NCBI RefSeq assembly: GCF_030518795.1
Contig: NZ_CP130427.1
Location: 744,001 to 808,000 of the forward strand
DNA: 64,000 nucleotides
Source: Micromonospora sp. NBRC 110009
Lineage (GTDB): Bacteria; Actinomycetota; Actinomycetes; Mycobacteriales; Micromonosporaceae
Direction of reading: 5' to 3'
Positions 26,655-35,621 of the stretch are shown in pieces (the first letter of the stretch is position 1; each line of letters opens with the position of its first letter). Made by a program: the position numbers and the translations under genes. The notes under the pieces are model-generated. The model was not told where the DNA came from and made no database searches. It saw only the letters and a program-made list of their open reading frames with translations.

Positions 26655-27881
26655 TCAGCCGACCGGAACCGGCTCACCGGCCGGCTCGGCCGGGCGGGTC
26701 CGCGCCGCCCAGCCGACCACCGGCGGGACCAGCGCGCCGAGGAGCAGGAACAGCCCGCCGAGCAGCAGCCAGCCCGGTACGCCCCAGCCGACCGCCAGCG
26801 TGGTCACCACCACCGGGGCCACCATCGAGCCGAGCTGCATGCCCATCCCGTACGCGCCCTGGTACTGCCCCTGCGCGTGGGCCGGGGCGAGGCCGAACGA
26901 GATGCCCCAGCCGGCCGCCGCGTGCCACAGCTCCCCCACCACGTGCACCAGTGCCCCGCCGAGCAGCAGCGGCACCGCGACCGCGGTGGGTACGCCCCCG
27001 CTGAGCGCGAACAGCACGCAGGCGGCGGCGATGACCAGGCCGGCCCGGCGGGCGGCCCGACCGGCGCCGACCAGTTCCTCGGTGCCCCGCGAGGCGCGCA
27101 CCTGGAAGAGCACCACCACCACGGTGTTCACCAGCAGGCAGGCGGAGATCAGCCAGCGCGGCGCGCTGGTATGCCCGGCGATCCACAGCGGCAGGGCGAT
27201 GTTGATCAGGCCGAAGTGCATCGACATCAGTCCGTCGAGCACGGTGAAGGCCAGGAACGGGCGGTCCCGCAGGGCGATCAGCCGCGGCCCGTGCGTCGGC
27301 GCCGGGACCGGCGGCACGGCCGGCAGCCGGAGCAGCACCGCCGCAGCCACCAGGTAGGTGGCGCAGTCGAGCAGGATCAGCGACACGTACGCGGCCCGGG
27401 TGTCGGCGGCCAGGGCGAAACCGGCCAGCACCGTGCCGAGCGAGATCCCGACGTTGGTGACGGCGCGCAGGTAGGCCCGGGTGCGTACCCGCTGGTCCGG
27501 GGGGACCGCGCCGGCGATCAGCGCGCCCCGGGCGCCTCGGGTGGCCGAGTCGGCGACCGCCATCAGCACCCCGACCAGCAGGAAGCCGGCGAAGGAGCGG
27601 ACGGCCACCAGGGCGGCGGTGAATCCGGCGGAGGCGAGCAGCGCGGCGATCTGGAGGCCGCGCGGGCCGAGCCGGTCGGCCAGGTAACCCATTGGCGTGC
27701 TGGCCACCAGGCTCACCAGCGCGGTGACGGTGAGGGCGACGCCGACCTGGGCCACGGTGAGCCCGACCGAGCGGGTGAGGAAGAGCGCGCTGGCGGTGAG
27801 CCAGGTGCCCCGGCCGACGGTGTTGATCAGGGTGGAGAGGGCGAGGGTCCGGGACGGGCCCGGTTCGGGAAGCAGGCGCAC
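26655..27881 (-). CDS. Major facilitator superfamily transporter
   Basis: 408 residues, 12 predicted helices. The intracellular loop GYLADRLGPRGLQIAALLAS is MFS motif A, and RAVTNVGISLGTVLAGFALA resembles the drug-exporter region of helix 5. Start GTG 27881. Divergent from the PadR gene; the 120-bp gap holds palindromes that may control both. A drug or metabolite efflux role is likely; substrate unknown. Confidence 0.88.
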   Translation of the reverse strand: MRLLPEPGPSRTLALSTLINTVGRGTWLTASALFLTRSVGLTVAQVGVALTVTALVSLVASTPMGYLADRLGPRGLQIAALLASAGFTAALVAVRSFAGFLLVGVLMAVADSATRGARGALIAGAVPPDQRVRTRAYLRAVTNVGISLGTVLAGFALAADTRAAYVSLILLDCATYLVAAAVLLRLPAVPPVPAPTHGPRLIALRDRPFLAFTVLDGLMSMHFGLINIALPLWIAGHTSAPRWLISACLLVNTVVVVLFQVRASRGTEELVGAGRAARRAGLVIAAACVLFALSGGVPTAVAVPLLLGGALVHVVGELWHAAAGWGISFGLAPAHAQGQYQGAYGMGMQLGSMVAPVVVTTLAVGWGVPGWLLLGGLFLLLGALVPPVVGWAARTRPAEPAGEPVPVG

Positions 27882-27899
27882 GCCGACACTCTAGCAAGA

Positions 27900-27909
27900 C
27901 GTACGTACG
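27900..27909. promoter_or_regulatory. Palindrome CGTACGTACG upstream of the MFS gene
   Basis: Perfect 10-bp palindrome 19 bp before the MFS start codon, suitable as a regulator half-site pair. Function inferred from position only. Confidence 0.3.
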
Positions 27910-27931
27910 GTTTGCGGACCCGTCCCACACT

Positions 27932-27974
27932 TTGACTTGTCGGCGATGCATTGCCGATATATCGTTGATGCATC
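27932..27974 (+). promoter_or_regulatory. padR promoter with overlapping 30-bp palindromic operator
   Basis: TTGACT (27932-27937) and CGATAT (27955-27960) form a -35/-10 pair with a 17-nt spacer. A 30-bp dyad, GATGCAT-N3-CGATATATCG-N3-ATGCATC (27945-27974), is centred at 27959/27960 and covers the -10. 24 of 30 bases are symmetric. This suits autorepression by the PadR protein encoded 29 bp downstream. Confidence 0.65.
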
Positions 27975-28002
27975 AGTGATAGGACGAACAAGGGAGAGCC
28001 CG

Positions 28003-28593
28003 ATGGGTTTCCACCGCCGGATGCATGCCATGCACGACGAGATGCGGATGCGGGGCTTCGGCTTTCCGCCCGTACCCCCGGGGCCGCCGCCGTTCCCGCC
28101 CGGACCGCACGGTCACGGCCACGGCCGGGGTGGTCGGGGCCGCGGGCGCGGCCGCCGCCCCAACGTGCGCGGCGCCGTGCTGGCCCTGCTCACCGAGCGG
28201 CCGATGCACGGCTACGAGATGATCCAGGAGATCGACTCCCGGACCGGCGGGGCCTGGCGGCCCAGCCCCGGATCGATCTACCCGACTCTGCAACTGCTGG
28301 AGGACGAGGGCGTCATCACCGCGGCCGCCGACTCCGACGGCGGGCGTAAGCGGTTCACCCTCACCGAGCAGGGGCAGGCCGAGGCGGCGGAGGCGGCGCA
28401 GACCCCGCCCTGGGCGGAGTTCGCCGAGAAGACCGTCAACAGCTGGCACGACATCCGGGACGCCGGCCAGCAGGCCATGCACGCGCTGCGCCAGGTGATG
28501 ATGACCGGCACCGACGACCAGCGGGAGCGGGCCGCCCAGGTGCTCGACGAGACCCGGCGCAAGCTCTACGCCATCCTCGCCGAATCCGAGTGA
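28003..28593 (+). CDS. PadR family transcriptional regulator
   Basis: 196 residues from the ATG at 28003, preceded by GGGAGAG. Residues 1-50 are Met/His/Pro/Gly-rich (FHRRMHAMHDEM, HGHGHGRGGRGRGRGR). The PadR winged helix follows (LLTERPMHGYEMIQEIDSRT, SPGSIYPTLQLLEDEGVIT) and then a C-terminal dimerisation helix. PadR proteins typically repress efflux or detoxification genes; the divergent MFS gene is the obvious candidate target. The ORF extends upstream to 27937, but that would swallow the promoter. Confidence 0.9.
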   Translation: MGFHRRMHAMHDEMRMRGFGFPPVPPGPPPFPPGPHGHGHGRGGRGRGRGRRPNVRGAVLALLTERPMHGYEMIQEIDSRTGGAWRPSPGSIYPTLQLLEDEGVITAAADSDGGRKRFTLTEQGQAEAAEAAQTPPWAEFAEKTVNSWHDIRDAGQQAMHALRQVMMTGTDDQRERAAQVLDETRRKLYAILAESE

Positions 28594-28636
28594 GCCGGCA
28601 GGCCCGTGCGCCGGTGGGGTGGACTCGGGACCGCCA

Positions 28637-28676
28637 CCCCGCCGGCGCGCGGTCAGCCCCGCCGGCGCGCGGTCAG
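28637..28676. repeat. Tandem duplication of a 20-bp unit at the methyltransferase 3' end
   Basis: Two adjacent identical 20-bp copies (28637-28656 and 28657-28676). The second copy encodes the last codons of the minus-strand methyltransferase and the start of the stop; the first copy is non-coding. Confidence 0.85.
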
Positions 28677-29477
28677 CAGCAGGTACTCCCAGCGCATCAC
28701 GCCGTCGGCCGCGGTGTGCCGACGGGCCAGTTCGGCGAGGTCCCGGTCCAGGGCGGCGACCCGCTCGGGCTCCCCGGCGATCGCCCGGTACACCGCGACC
28801 GTCGGCCCGTAGTGGGCCTTGAAGTAGTCGCGGAACTCCTCCGGTGCCGCGAACCGGTCCACGGTGACGGCCCGGCGGTGCGTGACGACGTCGGTCACCC
28901 GGTCGCCGAGCAGGGCGCGGACGTGCTCCTCGCGGCCCCAGAGCGGTGGCGGCTGCGCGCCGGGCGGCGGCGCCGGCGAGTACGGCTTCATCGTCGCGAA
29001 CAGCTGCCCGACGAACCCCTCGGGCGTCCAGTTGGCCAGGCCGATCGTGCCGCCCGGCCGGCAGACCCGGACCAGTTCGTCGGCGGCGGCCTGATGCCGG
29101 GGCGCGAACATCACCCCCACACAGGACAGCACCCGGTCGAACTCGCCGTCGGCGTACGGGAGCGCCTCGGCGTCGGCCTCCTGCCAGTCCAGCCGGGCGC
29201 CGCGCTCGGCGGCCAGCGCCCGCCCGATCTCCAGCAGCTCCGGGGTCAGGTCGCTGGCCACCACGTCCGCCCCGGCCAGGGCCGCCGGGATGGCCGCGTT
29301 GCCGGTGCCGGCGGCCACATCCAGCACCCGCTCGCCCGGGCCGACGCCGGCCTCCCGCACCAGGGTCGCCCCCAGTTCCGGGATGACCTCCGCGGCGACC
29401 GCGGCGTAGCTGCCGAGGGCCCACACCTGCCGGTGCCGGGCCTTCACCGCCCGGTCCGGTTCCATCGAGTCGATCAT
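28653..29477 (-). CDS. Class I SAM-dependent methyltransferase (UbiE/Methyltransf_11 type)
   Basis: 274 residues, ATG 29477 with AGGAG five bases upstream. Motif I VLDVAAGTGNAAIPAALAGA, then VVASDLTPELLEIG, DAEALPYADGEFDRVLSCVG and VCRPGGTIGLANWTPEGF. Such enzymes methylate quinones or small molecules. Divergent from the HxlR regulator with a 127-bp shared region, so it is likely that regulator's target. The C-terminus ends within a 20-bp tandem repeat. Confidence 0.88.
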   Translation of the reverse strand: MIDSMEPDRAVKARHRQVWALGSYAAVAAEVIPELGATLVREAGVGPGERVLDVAAGTGNAAIPAALAGADVVASDLTPELLEIGRALAAERGARLDWQEADAEALPYADGEFDRVLSCVGVMFAPRHQAAADELVRVCRPGGTIGLANWTPEGFVGQLFATMKPYSPAPPPGAQPPPLWGREEHVRALLGDRVTDVVTHRRAVTVDRFAAPEEFRDYFKAHYGPTVAVYRAIAGEPERVAALDRDLAELARRHTAADGVMRWEYLLLTARRRG

Positions 29478-29536
29478 GACTGCTCCTCTGCCTCGTGCCT
29501 GGTTCGGACGCTAGGCAGCGGGGCGGCGGCAACCTA

Positions 29537-29576
29537 GTACGAGATCTGTACCGGACCCGACAGGCTCCTGGTCCGG
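29537..29576. promoter_or_regulatory. Candidate HxlR operator sites in the divergent promoter region
   Basis: GTAC-N7-GTAC (29537-29551) with AGATCT between the halves, followed by CCGGACC-N12-GGTCCGG (29551-29576). Both lie between the divergent methyltransferase and HxlR genes. HxlR proteins bind short spaced dyads of this sort. Assignment by position and symmetry only. Confidence 0.35.
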
Positions 29577-29604
29577 CCTGCTCCGGCGGCGTAGCGTGCC
29601 GCCC

Positions 29605-30291
29605 ATGGGGGCCACCTACCACCAGTTCTGCCCCGTCGCGAAGGCCATGGAACTGCTCGACGAGCGCTGGACGCTGCTGGTCGTCCGGGAGCTGGTGAGC
29701 GGCTCCGAGCGCTTCAACGAGCTGCGCCGGGGCTTGCCGCGGATGTCGCCCACCCTGCTGTCCCGGCGGCTGCACCAGCTCGTCCGGGCCGGCGTCGTGG
29801 AGCGGCAGGTCGACGGCGCCGACGTGCGGTACGTGCCGACCCGGGCCGGCCGGGAGCTGCGCCCGGTGCTCGAGGCGCTCGGCGCGTGGGGGATCCGCTG
29901 GATCGGTGAGCTGGGCGACGCGGACCTGGACCCGAAGCTGCTGCTGTGGGACATGCACCGCCACGTCGACCACAGCGCCGTCCCGGCCGGCCGGACGGTG
30001 GTCCAGTTCCGCTTCCGTAACGTGCCGGCCGACGTGCGTGACTGGTGGCTCGTCATCCACACCGGCGAGGCTGACGTCTGCGACGTGGACCCGGGCCACG
30101 CCGTCACGGTGACGGTGCACGCCGACCTGCGCGCCCTGGTACGGGTCTGGCTGGGCGACCTGAGCTGGCCGGACGCGCTGCGCGGCGGCGCGGTGGAGGT
30201 GACCGGCCCGGAGGCGCTGCGCCGGGCGCTGCCCCGGTGGTTCACCCTCTCCGACTTCGCCGCCGTACCGAGGCCGACGGCGACGGCCTGA
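29605..30291 (+). CDS. HxlR family regulator with C-terminal SCP2-like domain
   Basis: 228 residues. Winged helix at residues 1-100 with FCPVAKAMELLDERWTLLVV and FNELRRGLPRMSPTLLSRRL, the HxlR signature. The C-terminal part (about 105-228, with FRNVPADVRDWWLVIHTGEA) looks like an SCP2 sterol-carrier-type lipid-binding fold, suggesting ligand sensing. ATG 29605 is preferred over GTG 29596 because TAGCGT at 29592-29597 places transcription at about the A of ATG, giving a leaderless mRNA. Confidence 0.88.
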   Translation: MGATYHQFCPVAKAMELLDERWTLLVVRELVSGSERFNELRRGLPRMSPTLLSRRLHQLVRAGVVERQVDGADVRYVPTRAGRELRPVLEALGAWGIRWIGELGDADLDPKLLLWDMHRHVDHSAVPAGRTVVQFRFRNVPADVRDWWLVIHTGEADVCDVDPGHAVTVTVHADLRALVRVWLGDLSWPDALRGGAVEVTGPEALRRALPRWFTLSDFAAVPRPTATA

Positions 30292-30303
30292 CCCGGAACG
30301 ACG

Positions 30304-30336
30304 CGTGCGGCCGCCCCGGTGGGGGACGGCCGCACG
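30304..30336. terminator. Bidirectional terminator between HxlR and ispG
   Basis: Perfect 10-bp arms CGTGCGGCCG / CGGCCGCACG with further CCCC/GGGG pairing inside. It lies between convergent stops at 30291 and 30354. Confidence 0.85.
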
Positions 30337-30353
30337 TCGTGGCGGATCCGGGG

Positions 30354-31535
30354 TCAGTGCACGGTAACCGTGGCGCCCGGCACTAGGTCGCGCAGCTCCT
30401 CGGGGATCTCGGCGCCCATCTCGTCGGCCAGCCGGAGCGCCTCCTCGATCAGCGTCTCCACGATCTGGCCCTCCGGGACGGTCTTGATGACCTGGCCCTT
30501 GACGAAGATCTGGCCCTTGCCGTTGCCGGAGGCCACGCCGAGGTCGGCCTCGCGGGCCTCGCCCGGGCCGTTCACCACGCAGCCCATGACCGCCACGCGC
30601 AGCGGCACCGGCAGCCCCTCCAGGCCCGCGGTGACCTCCTCGGCCAGCTTGTAGACGTCGACCTGGGCGCGACCGCAGGACGGGCAGGAGACGATCTCCA
30701 GGCCCCGCTCGCGCAGGCCCAGCGACTCCAGGATGGCGGCGCCGACCTTGATCTCCTCCACCGGCGGGGCGGAGAGCGAGACCCGGATGGTGTCGCCGAT
30801 CCCCTCGGCCAGCAGCGCGCCGAACGCCACCGCCGACTTGATGGTGCCCTGGAACGCCGGCCCGGCCTCGGTGACGCCCAGGTGCAGCGGGTAGTCGCAC
30901 TTCTCGGCGAGCTGCCGGTAGGCCCGGATCATCACCACCGGGTCGTTGTGCTTCACCGAGATCTTGATGTCCCGGAAGCCGTGCTCCTCGAAGAGCGAGC
31001 ACTCCCAGAGCGCCGACTCGACCAGCGCCTCGGCGGTGGCCTTGCCGTACTTGGCGAGCAGCCGCTTGTCCAGCGAGCCGGCGTTCACCCCGATCCGGAT
31101 CGGCACGCCCGCGTCGCCGGCGGCCTTGGCGATCTCCTTGACCTTGTCGTCGAACTGCCGGATGTTGCCCGGGTTCACCCGGACCGCAGCGCAACCGGCG
31201 TCGATCGCGGCGAAGACGTACTTCGGCTGGAAGTGGATGTCGGCGATCACCGGGATCTGCGACTTCTTCGCGATCGCCGGCAGCGCCTCGACGTCGTCCT
31301 GGGACGGCACTGCCACCCGGACGATCTGGCAGCCGGAAGCGGTGAGCTCGGCGATCTGCTGGAGCGTGGCGTTGACGTCGGCGGTCAGGGTGGTGGTCAT
31401 CGACTGGACCGAGACCGGGGCACCCCCGCCGACCGGCACCGAGCCGACCATGATCTGGCGGCTGGCCCGACGCGGGGCGAGCGGCGGCGGCGGTACGGGG
31501 GGCATACCGAGACTGACAGCGGTCACTTCAGGCAC
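30354..31535 (-). CDS. ispG: 4-hydroxy-3-methylbut-2-enyl-diphosphate synthase (MEP pathway)
   Basis: 393 residues. Converts MEcPP to HMBPP using a [4Fe-4S] cluster. The TIM barrel begins [20 protein letters not shown]. Cluster ligands are in [20 protein letters not shown] and [19 protein letters not shown]. The GTG start at 31535 directly abuts the rseP stop (TGAGTG). Alternative starts at GTG 31526 or ATG 31505 would shorten the Pro-rich leader. Last gene of dxr-rseP-ispG, the conserved actinobacterial order. Confidence 0.96.
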   Translation of the reverse strand: MPEVTAVSLGMPPVPPPPLAPRRASRQIMVGSVPVGGGAPVSVQSMTTTLTADVNATLQQIAELTASGCQIVRVAVPSQDDVEALPAIAKKSQIPVIADIHFQPKYVFAAIDAGCAAVRVNPGNIRQFDDKVKEIAKAAGDAGVPIRIGVNAGSLDKRLLAKYGKATAEALVESALWECSLFEEHGFRDIKISVKHNDPVVMIRAYRQLAEKCDYPLHLGVTEAGPAFQGTIKSAVAFGALLAEGIGDTIRVSLSAPPVEEIKVGAAILESLGLRERGLEIVSCPSCGRAQVDVYKLAEEVTAGLEGLPVPLRVAVMGCVVNGPGEAREADLGVASGNGKGQIFVKGQVIKTVPEGQIVETLIEEALRLADEMGAEIPEELRDLVPGATVTVH

Positions 31536-32783
31536 TCACCTTGAGAAGAGCGTGATCGGGTTGACGACGTCCGCGGTGACGGTCAGCAGCGTGAACGCGC
31601 CACCGATCAGGATCACCGCGTACGTGATGGGCATGAGCTTGAGGTAGTCGACGCGGCCCGGGTCGGGGCGGCCGATCCGGGCGTAGAGCCAGGAGCGGGT
31701 CCGCTCGAACCAGGCGATGGCGATGTGCCCACCGTCCAGCGGCAGCAGCGGCAGCAGGTTGAACACGCCGATGAAGAAGTTCAGCGAGACGAAGAGCATG
31801 AAGAAGCCGTACCAGGCGTCGTTCGCCACGAACTCGCCGCCGAGCCGGCTGGCCCCGACCACGCTGATCGGGGTGTCCATGTCCCGCTCGCCGCCGGTGA
31901 TCGCGTTCCACAGGGCGGGCACCTTCTGCGGGATGCGCTGCATGGCGTGCGCCGTCTGCACGGCCATGGTGCCGGTGAAGTCGGCGGTGGCGCCGACCGC
32001 GGCGACCGGGCCGTACTCGATCCGGGCCGGGGTGCTGGGCTGGAGCGCGACGCCGAGCGCGGCGACCGACGAGGTGGCGCCCTTCGGGTCACCCAGCGGC
32101 GGGCGCTGCACGGCGGCGAGGTCGACGGTGGCGGTGGCCGGCTTGCCGTCGCGGACGTACTCGACGGTCGCCGTGCCGGGCTTGGTGGCGCGGACCACGT
32201 CGAGCATCTGCCCCCAGGTGGAGATCGGCTTGCCGTTGACGGCGGTGATCCGGTCGCCGTCCTTCAACTGGGCCTGGCCGGCCGGGCTGGCCGGGTCGCC
32301 GGCCTGGCAGGCGCGGTTGGCGTTCTCCACCACCACGCACGGGGCGAGGGCGATCACCGCGGGCTCGGCCTTGAAGGCCGCCTCGGTGGTCGGGGCCTTG
32401 GGGTTGGGCAGGCCGACCGAGACCGCCATGACCCAGAGCGCACCCAGGGCCAGGGCGAAGTGGGTGATGGAGCCGGCGGACATCACGATGGTCCGCTTCC
32501 ACACCGGGTAGCGCCACATGGCTCGCGGCTCGTCGGCGGGGTCGACGTCGTCGTCCTGCGGGGTCATCCCGACGATCTTGCAGAAACCGCCGAGCGGGAT
32601 GCCCTTGACGCCGTACTCGGTCTCGCCCCGCCGGAACGACCACAGCGTCGGGCCGAACCCGACGAAGTAGCGGGTGACCTTCATCCCGAAGGCCTTGGCG
32701 GTGAGCATGTGCCCCGCCTCGTGCAGGCTGACCGAGACGAGGATGAACACGGCGAAGAGCGCCACCCCGAGCAGGTTTGCCAT
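31536..32783 (-). CDS. rseP: Site-2 (RIP) zinc metalloprotease, RseP/Rip1 family
   Basis: 415 residues in the membrane. HExxH active site in VSVSLHEAGHMLTAKAFGMK near the N-terminus, a PDZ domain at about 165-270 (LKDGDRITAVNGKPISTWGQ), and the second zinc-ligand motif in GVFNLLPLLPLDGGHIAIAW. It cleaves membrane-bound regulators such as anti-sigma factors; mycobacterial Rip1 is the orthologue in the same context. The ATG at 32783 shares one base with the dxr stop (TGATG), so translation is coupled. Confidence 0.95.
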   Translation of the reverse strand: MANLLGVALFAVFILVSVSLHEAGHMLTAKAFGMKVTRYFVGFGPTLWSFRRGETEYGVKGIPLGGFCKIVGMTPQDDDVDPADEPRAMWRYPVWKRTIVMSAGSITHFALALGALWVMAVSVGLPNPKAPTTEAAFKAEPAVIALAPCVVVENANRACQAGDPASPAGQAQLKDGDRITAVNGKPISTWGQMLDVVRATKPGTATVEYVRDGKPATATVDLAAVQRPPLGDPKGATSSVAALGVALQPSTPARIEYGPVAAVGATADFTGTMAVQTAHAMQRIPQKVPALWNAITGGERDMDTPISVVGASRLGGEFVANDAWYGFFMLFVSLNFFIGVFNLLPLLPLDGGHIAIAWFERTRSWLYARIGRPDPGRVDYLKLMPITYAVILIGGAFTLLTVTADVVNPITLFSR

Positions 32784-33994
32784 CAGGCTCCTTCCCCCGA
32801 CCCGACGATGATCTCCTGGGCATGCGCCCGTGCCCACGACTCAGCGGCGAGCACGTCCTCGACGGTACCTGGTTCGGCGAAGTCGGGAGCGTCCTCCAGG
32901 ACGCGCTGGAGGGTGTCGACGATGCCGAGGAAGGGCAGCCGCCCGGCGACGAACGCGGCCACGCACTCCTCGTTCGCCGCGTTGTAGATCGCCGGCCGGC
33001 ACCGCCCCGCCTCGCCGGCCGCCTTGGCCAGGGCGACCGCCGGGAAGGCCGCGTCGTCGAGCGGGAAGAACTCCCAGGTGTGGGCCTTCGTCCAGTCCAC
33101 CGCGGCGGCGGCCCCGGGCACCCGGTCGGGCCAACCGAGGCCGAGCGCGATGGGCAGCCGCATGTCCGGCGGGCTGGCCTGGGCGAGGGTGGAGCCGTCG
33201 GTGAACTCGACCATCGAGTGGATCACCGACTGCGGGTGGACCATCACCTCGATGTCCGCGTACGGGACGTCGAAAAGCTCGTGCGCCTCGATCACCTCCA
33301 GGGCCTTGTTGACCATAGTGGCGGAGTTGATCGTGACGACGGGGCCCATGTTCCAGGTGGGGTGGGCCAGCGCCTGCTCCGGCGTGACCTGCGTCAACTC
33401 GTCCCGCCGCCGGCCCCGGAACGGCCCGCCGCTCGCGGTGACCACCAGGCGGCGCACCTCGCCCCGGCTGCCGCCGCGCAGGCACTGCGCCAGCGCCGAG
33501 TGCTCCGAGTCAACGGGAACGATCTGCCCCGGCCGTCGCACCGCGGCCTTCACCAGGGGGCCGCCGGCCACCAGCGACTCCTTGTTGGCCAGGGCGAGGG
33601 TACGGCCGGCGCGCAGCGCGGCCAGGGTCGGCGCCAGCCCGAGCGAGCCGACCACCCCGTTGAGCACCACGTCACAGGGCCATCCGGCCAGCTCGGTCAT
33701 CGCGTCCGGCCCGGCCACGATCTTGGGCAGCTTGAAGTCGCCGGTGGCCCAGCCCCGCCGGCTCGCCTCGGCGTAGAACGCGAGCTGGAGGTCCTGGGCG
33801 GCGGACGCCTTCGCCACGCCGACCACCTCGACGCCCAGCTCCAGGGCCTGGGCGGCGAGCAGCGTCACGTTGCCGCCGCCGGCCCCGAGGGCCACCACCC
33901 GGAACCGGTCGGGGTTGCGCTTGACGATGTCGATGGCCTGGGTACCGATCGAGCCGGTCGAGCCGAGCAGGACGAGTTCGCGGGGAGACGTCAC
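32783..33994 (-). CDS. dxr: 1-deoxy-D-xylulose 5-phosphate reductoisomerase (MEP pathway)
   Basis: 403 residues. NADPH site [20 protein letters not shown] at the N-terminus; metal and substrate motifs [27 protein letters not shown] and [10 protein letters not shown]-terminal [19 protein letters not shown]. Makes MEP from DXP as the committed step to isoprenoids. First gene of the dxr-rseP-ispG operon. Complete. Confidence 0.97.
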   Translation of the reverse strand: MTSPRELVLLGSTGSIGTQAIDIVKRNPDRFRVVALGAGGGNVTLLAAQALELGVEVVGVAKASAAQDLQLAFYAEASRRGWATGDFKLPKIVAGPDAMTELAGWPCDVVLNGVVGSLGLAPTLAALRAGRTLALANKESLVAGGPLVKAAVRRPGQIVPVDSEHSALAQCLRGGSRGEVRRLVVTASGGPFRGRRRDELTQVTPEQALAHPTWNMGPVVTINSATMVNKALEVIEAHELFDVPYADIEVMVHPQSVIHSMVEFTDGSTLAQASPPDMRLPIALGLGWPDRVPGAAAAVDWTKAHTWEFFPLDDAAFPAVALAKAAGEAGRCRPAIYNAANEECVAAFVAGRLPFLGIVDTLQRVLEDAPDFAEPGTVEDVLAAESWARAHAQEIIVGSGEGA

Positions 33995-34037
33995 CCGGCC
34001 ATTCTTCCCCAGCGCTCCTGAGCGCCCGCTGGGAGCC

Positions 34038-34304
34038 TCACTCCCCGGTGTCCGGCTCCTCCGTGGGCGCCTCCTCGTCGAGCAACTCCGCCGGGTCGAC
34101 CGAGAACTCGAACGGCTGCTTCATGACGAAGGTGGGGCCGGCCGCGGCGGCGGAGAGCGGGCGGTACTCCCCCTCCACGAGCTCGTAGAGGGCCAGCGCG
34201 GCGACCCGGTTGCGCAAGTCGACCCTGAGAAAGAAGGGGACGTCGGCAGCGGCGTACTCGCGGGGCCGATCGATCACGTCCTTCCGCCGGTTGCCCGGCG
34301 ACAC
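34038..34304 (-). pseudogene. Uma2-family (PD-(D/E)XK endonuclease-like) C-terminal remnant
   Basis: The 88-residue frame begins VSPGNRRKDVIDRPREYAAA and continues VPFFLRVDLRNRV, typical of the C-terminal half of Uma2/DUF820 proteins (normally about 180-200 residues). The frame stays open a little upstream (ending in VLLGEIVSPGN) but the N-terminal half is replaced by the start region of the divergent phosphatase gene. It therefore looks like a 5'-deleted copy. A functional short protein is unlikely. Confidence 0.7.
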
Positions 34305-34390
34305 GATCTCTCCGAGCAGGACGGCCTGGCTGCGGCAGGCAGAATCACCCCAGCTGTGTTCACTTCGTCGCCTGCCCCGGGGAGCCGCTC

Positions 34391-34999
34391 GTGATTTTGG
34401 ACTGGCCCGACTGCCGCAACGCCCGCGACCTGGGTGGCACCCGCACCGCTGACGGCCGCCGCATCCGCCCGGCAGCCCTGCTGCGGTCGGACGGCCACGA
34501 CCTGCTGACCGCGGCTGCCGTCCAGGCCGTGCGCGGTGGCGTGAGCCGGGTCGTCGACCTGCGCTGGGCGAGGGAGTGCGAGCGGCGACCCAGCCCCTTT
34601 GCGGGTACCGACCTCTACCGCCACGCTCCGATGCTCAACGAGGTGCTGGACTACGTGCCACCACCCGACTCGTACGCCCCGATGCTGGACCACAACCGGG
34701 CGCGGATCGCTGCGGCCTTTCGGGTCGTGGTCGAGGCGCCACCAGGCGGTGTCGTCGTGCACTGTCACGCGGGCAAGGACCGCACCGGGGTGCTCGTCGC
34801 GCTCCTGCTCGCGGTGGCGGGGGTCAGCCCAGACAGCATCGCGGACGACTACGCGGCGACGGACGGCTGCGCGCGCGAGACGATGCTCACCACCCTCGCC
34901 CATCTCGACCAGCGGTACGGCGGGGCGGCGAGCTACCTCGACGGGGCGGGCGTCGAGCCGGGCCTGGTGCGGGCGGCGCGGACCCGGCTGGTGGGGTGA
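34391..34999 (+). CDS. Tyrosine-protein phosphatase (Y_phosphatase3 type)
   Basis: 202 residues, GTG 34391 preceded by GGGGAG. It begins WPDCRNARDLGG, the N-terminal motif of this family, and has the P-loop VVVHCHAGKDRTGVLVALLL with catalytic Cys and Arg of CX5R, and DDYAATDGCARETM following. Related to mycobacterial PtpB-like and lipid/tyrosine phosphatases. Substrate unknown; no partner kinase nearby. Confidence 0.9.
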   Translation: MILDWPDCRNARDLGGTRTADGRRIRPAALLRSDGHDLLTAAAVQAVRGGVSRVVDLRWARECERRPSPFAGTDLYRHAPMLNEVLDYVPPPDSYAPMLDHNRARIAAAFRVVVEAPPGGVVVHCHAGKDRTGVLVALLLAVAGVSPDSIADDYAATDGCARETMLTTLAHLDQRYGGAASYLDGAGVEPGLVRAARTRLVG

Positions 35000-35008
35000 G
35001 CGGGGACC

Positions 35009-35554
35009 TCACTGCCCGGCGCGCAGCACGAAGGTCTCCAGGTCCACCCCGCCGTACCAGTCGGTGCGGATGCCGAGGTGGGTCATGCCGAGGCGCCGGG
35101 CCACCGCCATGGACGCCTCGTTGCCGGCCATCACCACCGCGTAGACCTGCCGGGTGCCGGTGGCGAACTCGCGGTCCAGCACCGCCCGGGCCGCCTCGGT
35201 GGCGTAGCCGTGGCCCTGCGAGTCGGGGTGCAGGTGCCAGCCGACCTCGACGTCGTCGGTGAAGGTCACCCCGTCCCGCCCCGGCAGCGGCTTGAGCAGG
35301 ACACTGCCCGCCGCTCGTCCGGCGTCCCGCGGCTCGACCGCCCAGATCCCCCAGCGGCCGGCGTACGGCTCGTAGCGGTCCCGCCAGGCGCGTACCCGCT
35401 CCACCGCCTCGGCCGGGTCGGTCATCCGCCCCTTGCCCCCGCCCAGCCAGCGCATCACCTCGTCCCGCGAGTAGATGTCGTAGACGCGGGCCAGATCCGC
35501 CGGCGTCTCGGTCCAGTCCCGCACCAGCAGGCGGTCCGTCGAGGCGATCGTCAT
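35009..35554 (-). CDS. GNAT family N-acetyltransferase (RimJ/RimL-like)
   Basis: 181 residues from the ATG at 35554. Begins TDRLLVRDWTETPADLARVY; acetyl-CoA binding in EVGWHLHPDSQGHGYATEAA; C-terminal GNEASMAVARRLGMTHLGIR. This resembles Acetyltransf_3 proteins that acetylate ribosomal proteins or small molecules. Convergent with the phosphatase gene, stops 9 bp apart. Longer frames upstream are shadows of the next gene. Confidence 0.88.
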   Translation of the reverse strand: MTIASTDRLLVRDWTETPADLARVYDIYSRDEVMRWLGGGKGRMTDPAEAVERVRAWRDRYEPYAGRWGIWAVEPRDAGRAAGSVLLKPLPGRDGVTFTDDVEVGWHLHPDSQGHGYATEAARAVLDREFATGTRQVYAVVMAGNEASMAVARRLGMTHLGIRTDWYGGVDLETFVLRAGQ

Positions 35555-35621
35555 GCCGCCGGATGGTAATGCCCACGGAGGGACTGCCGGGAAGCGGCGG
35601 GCGAGGCTAGGGTGCGCGGGT

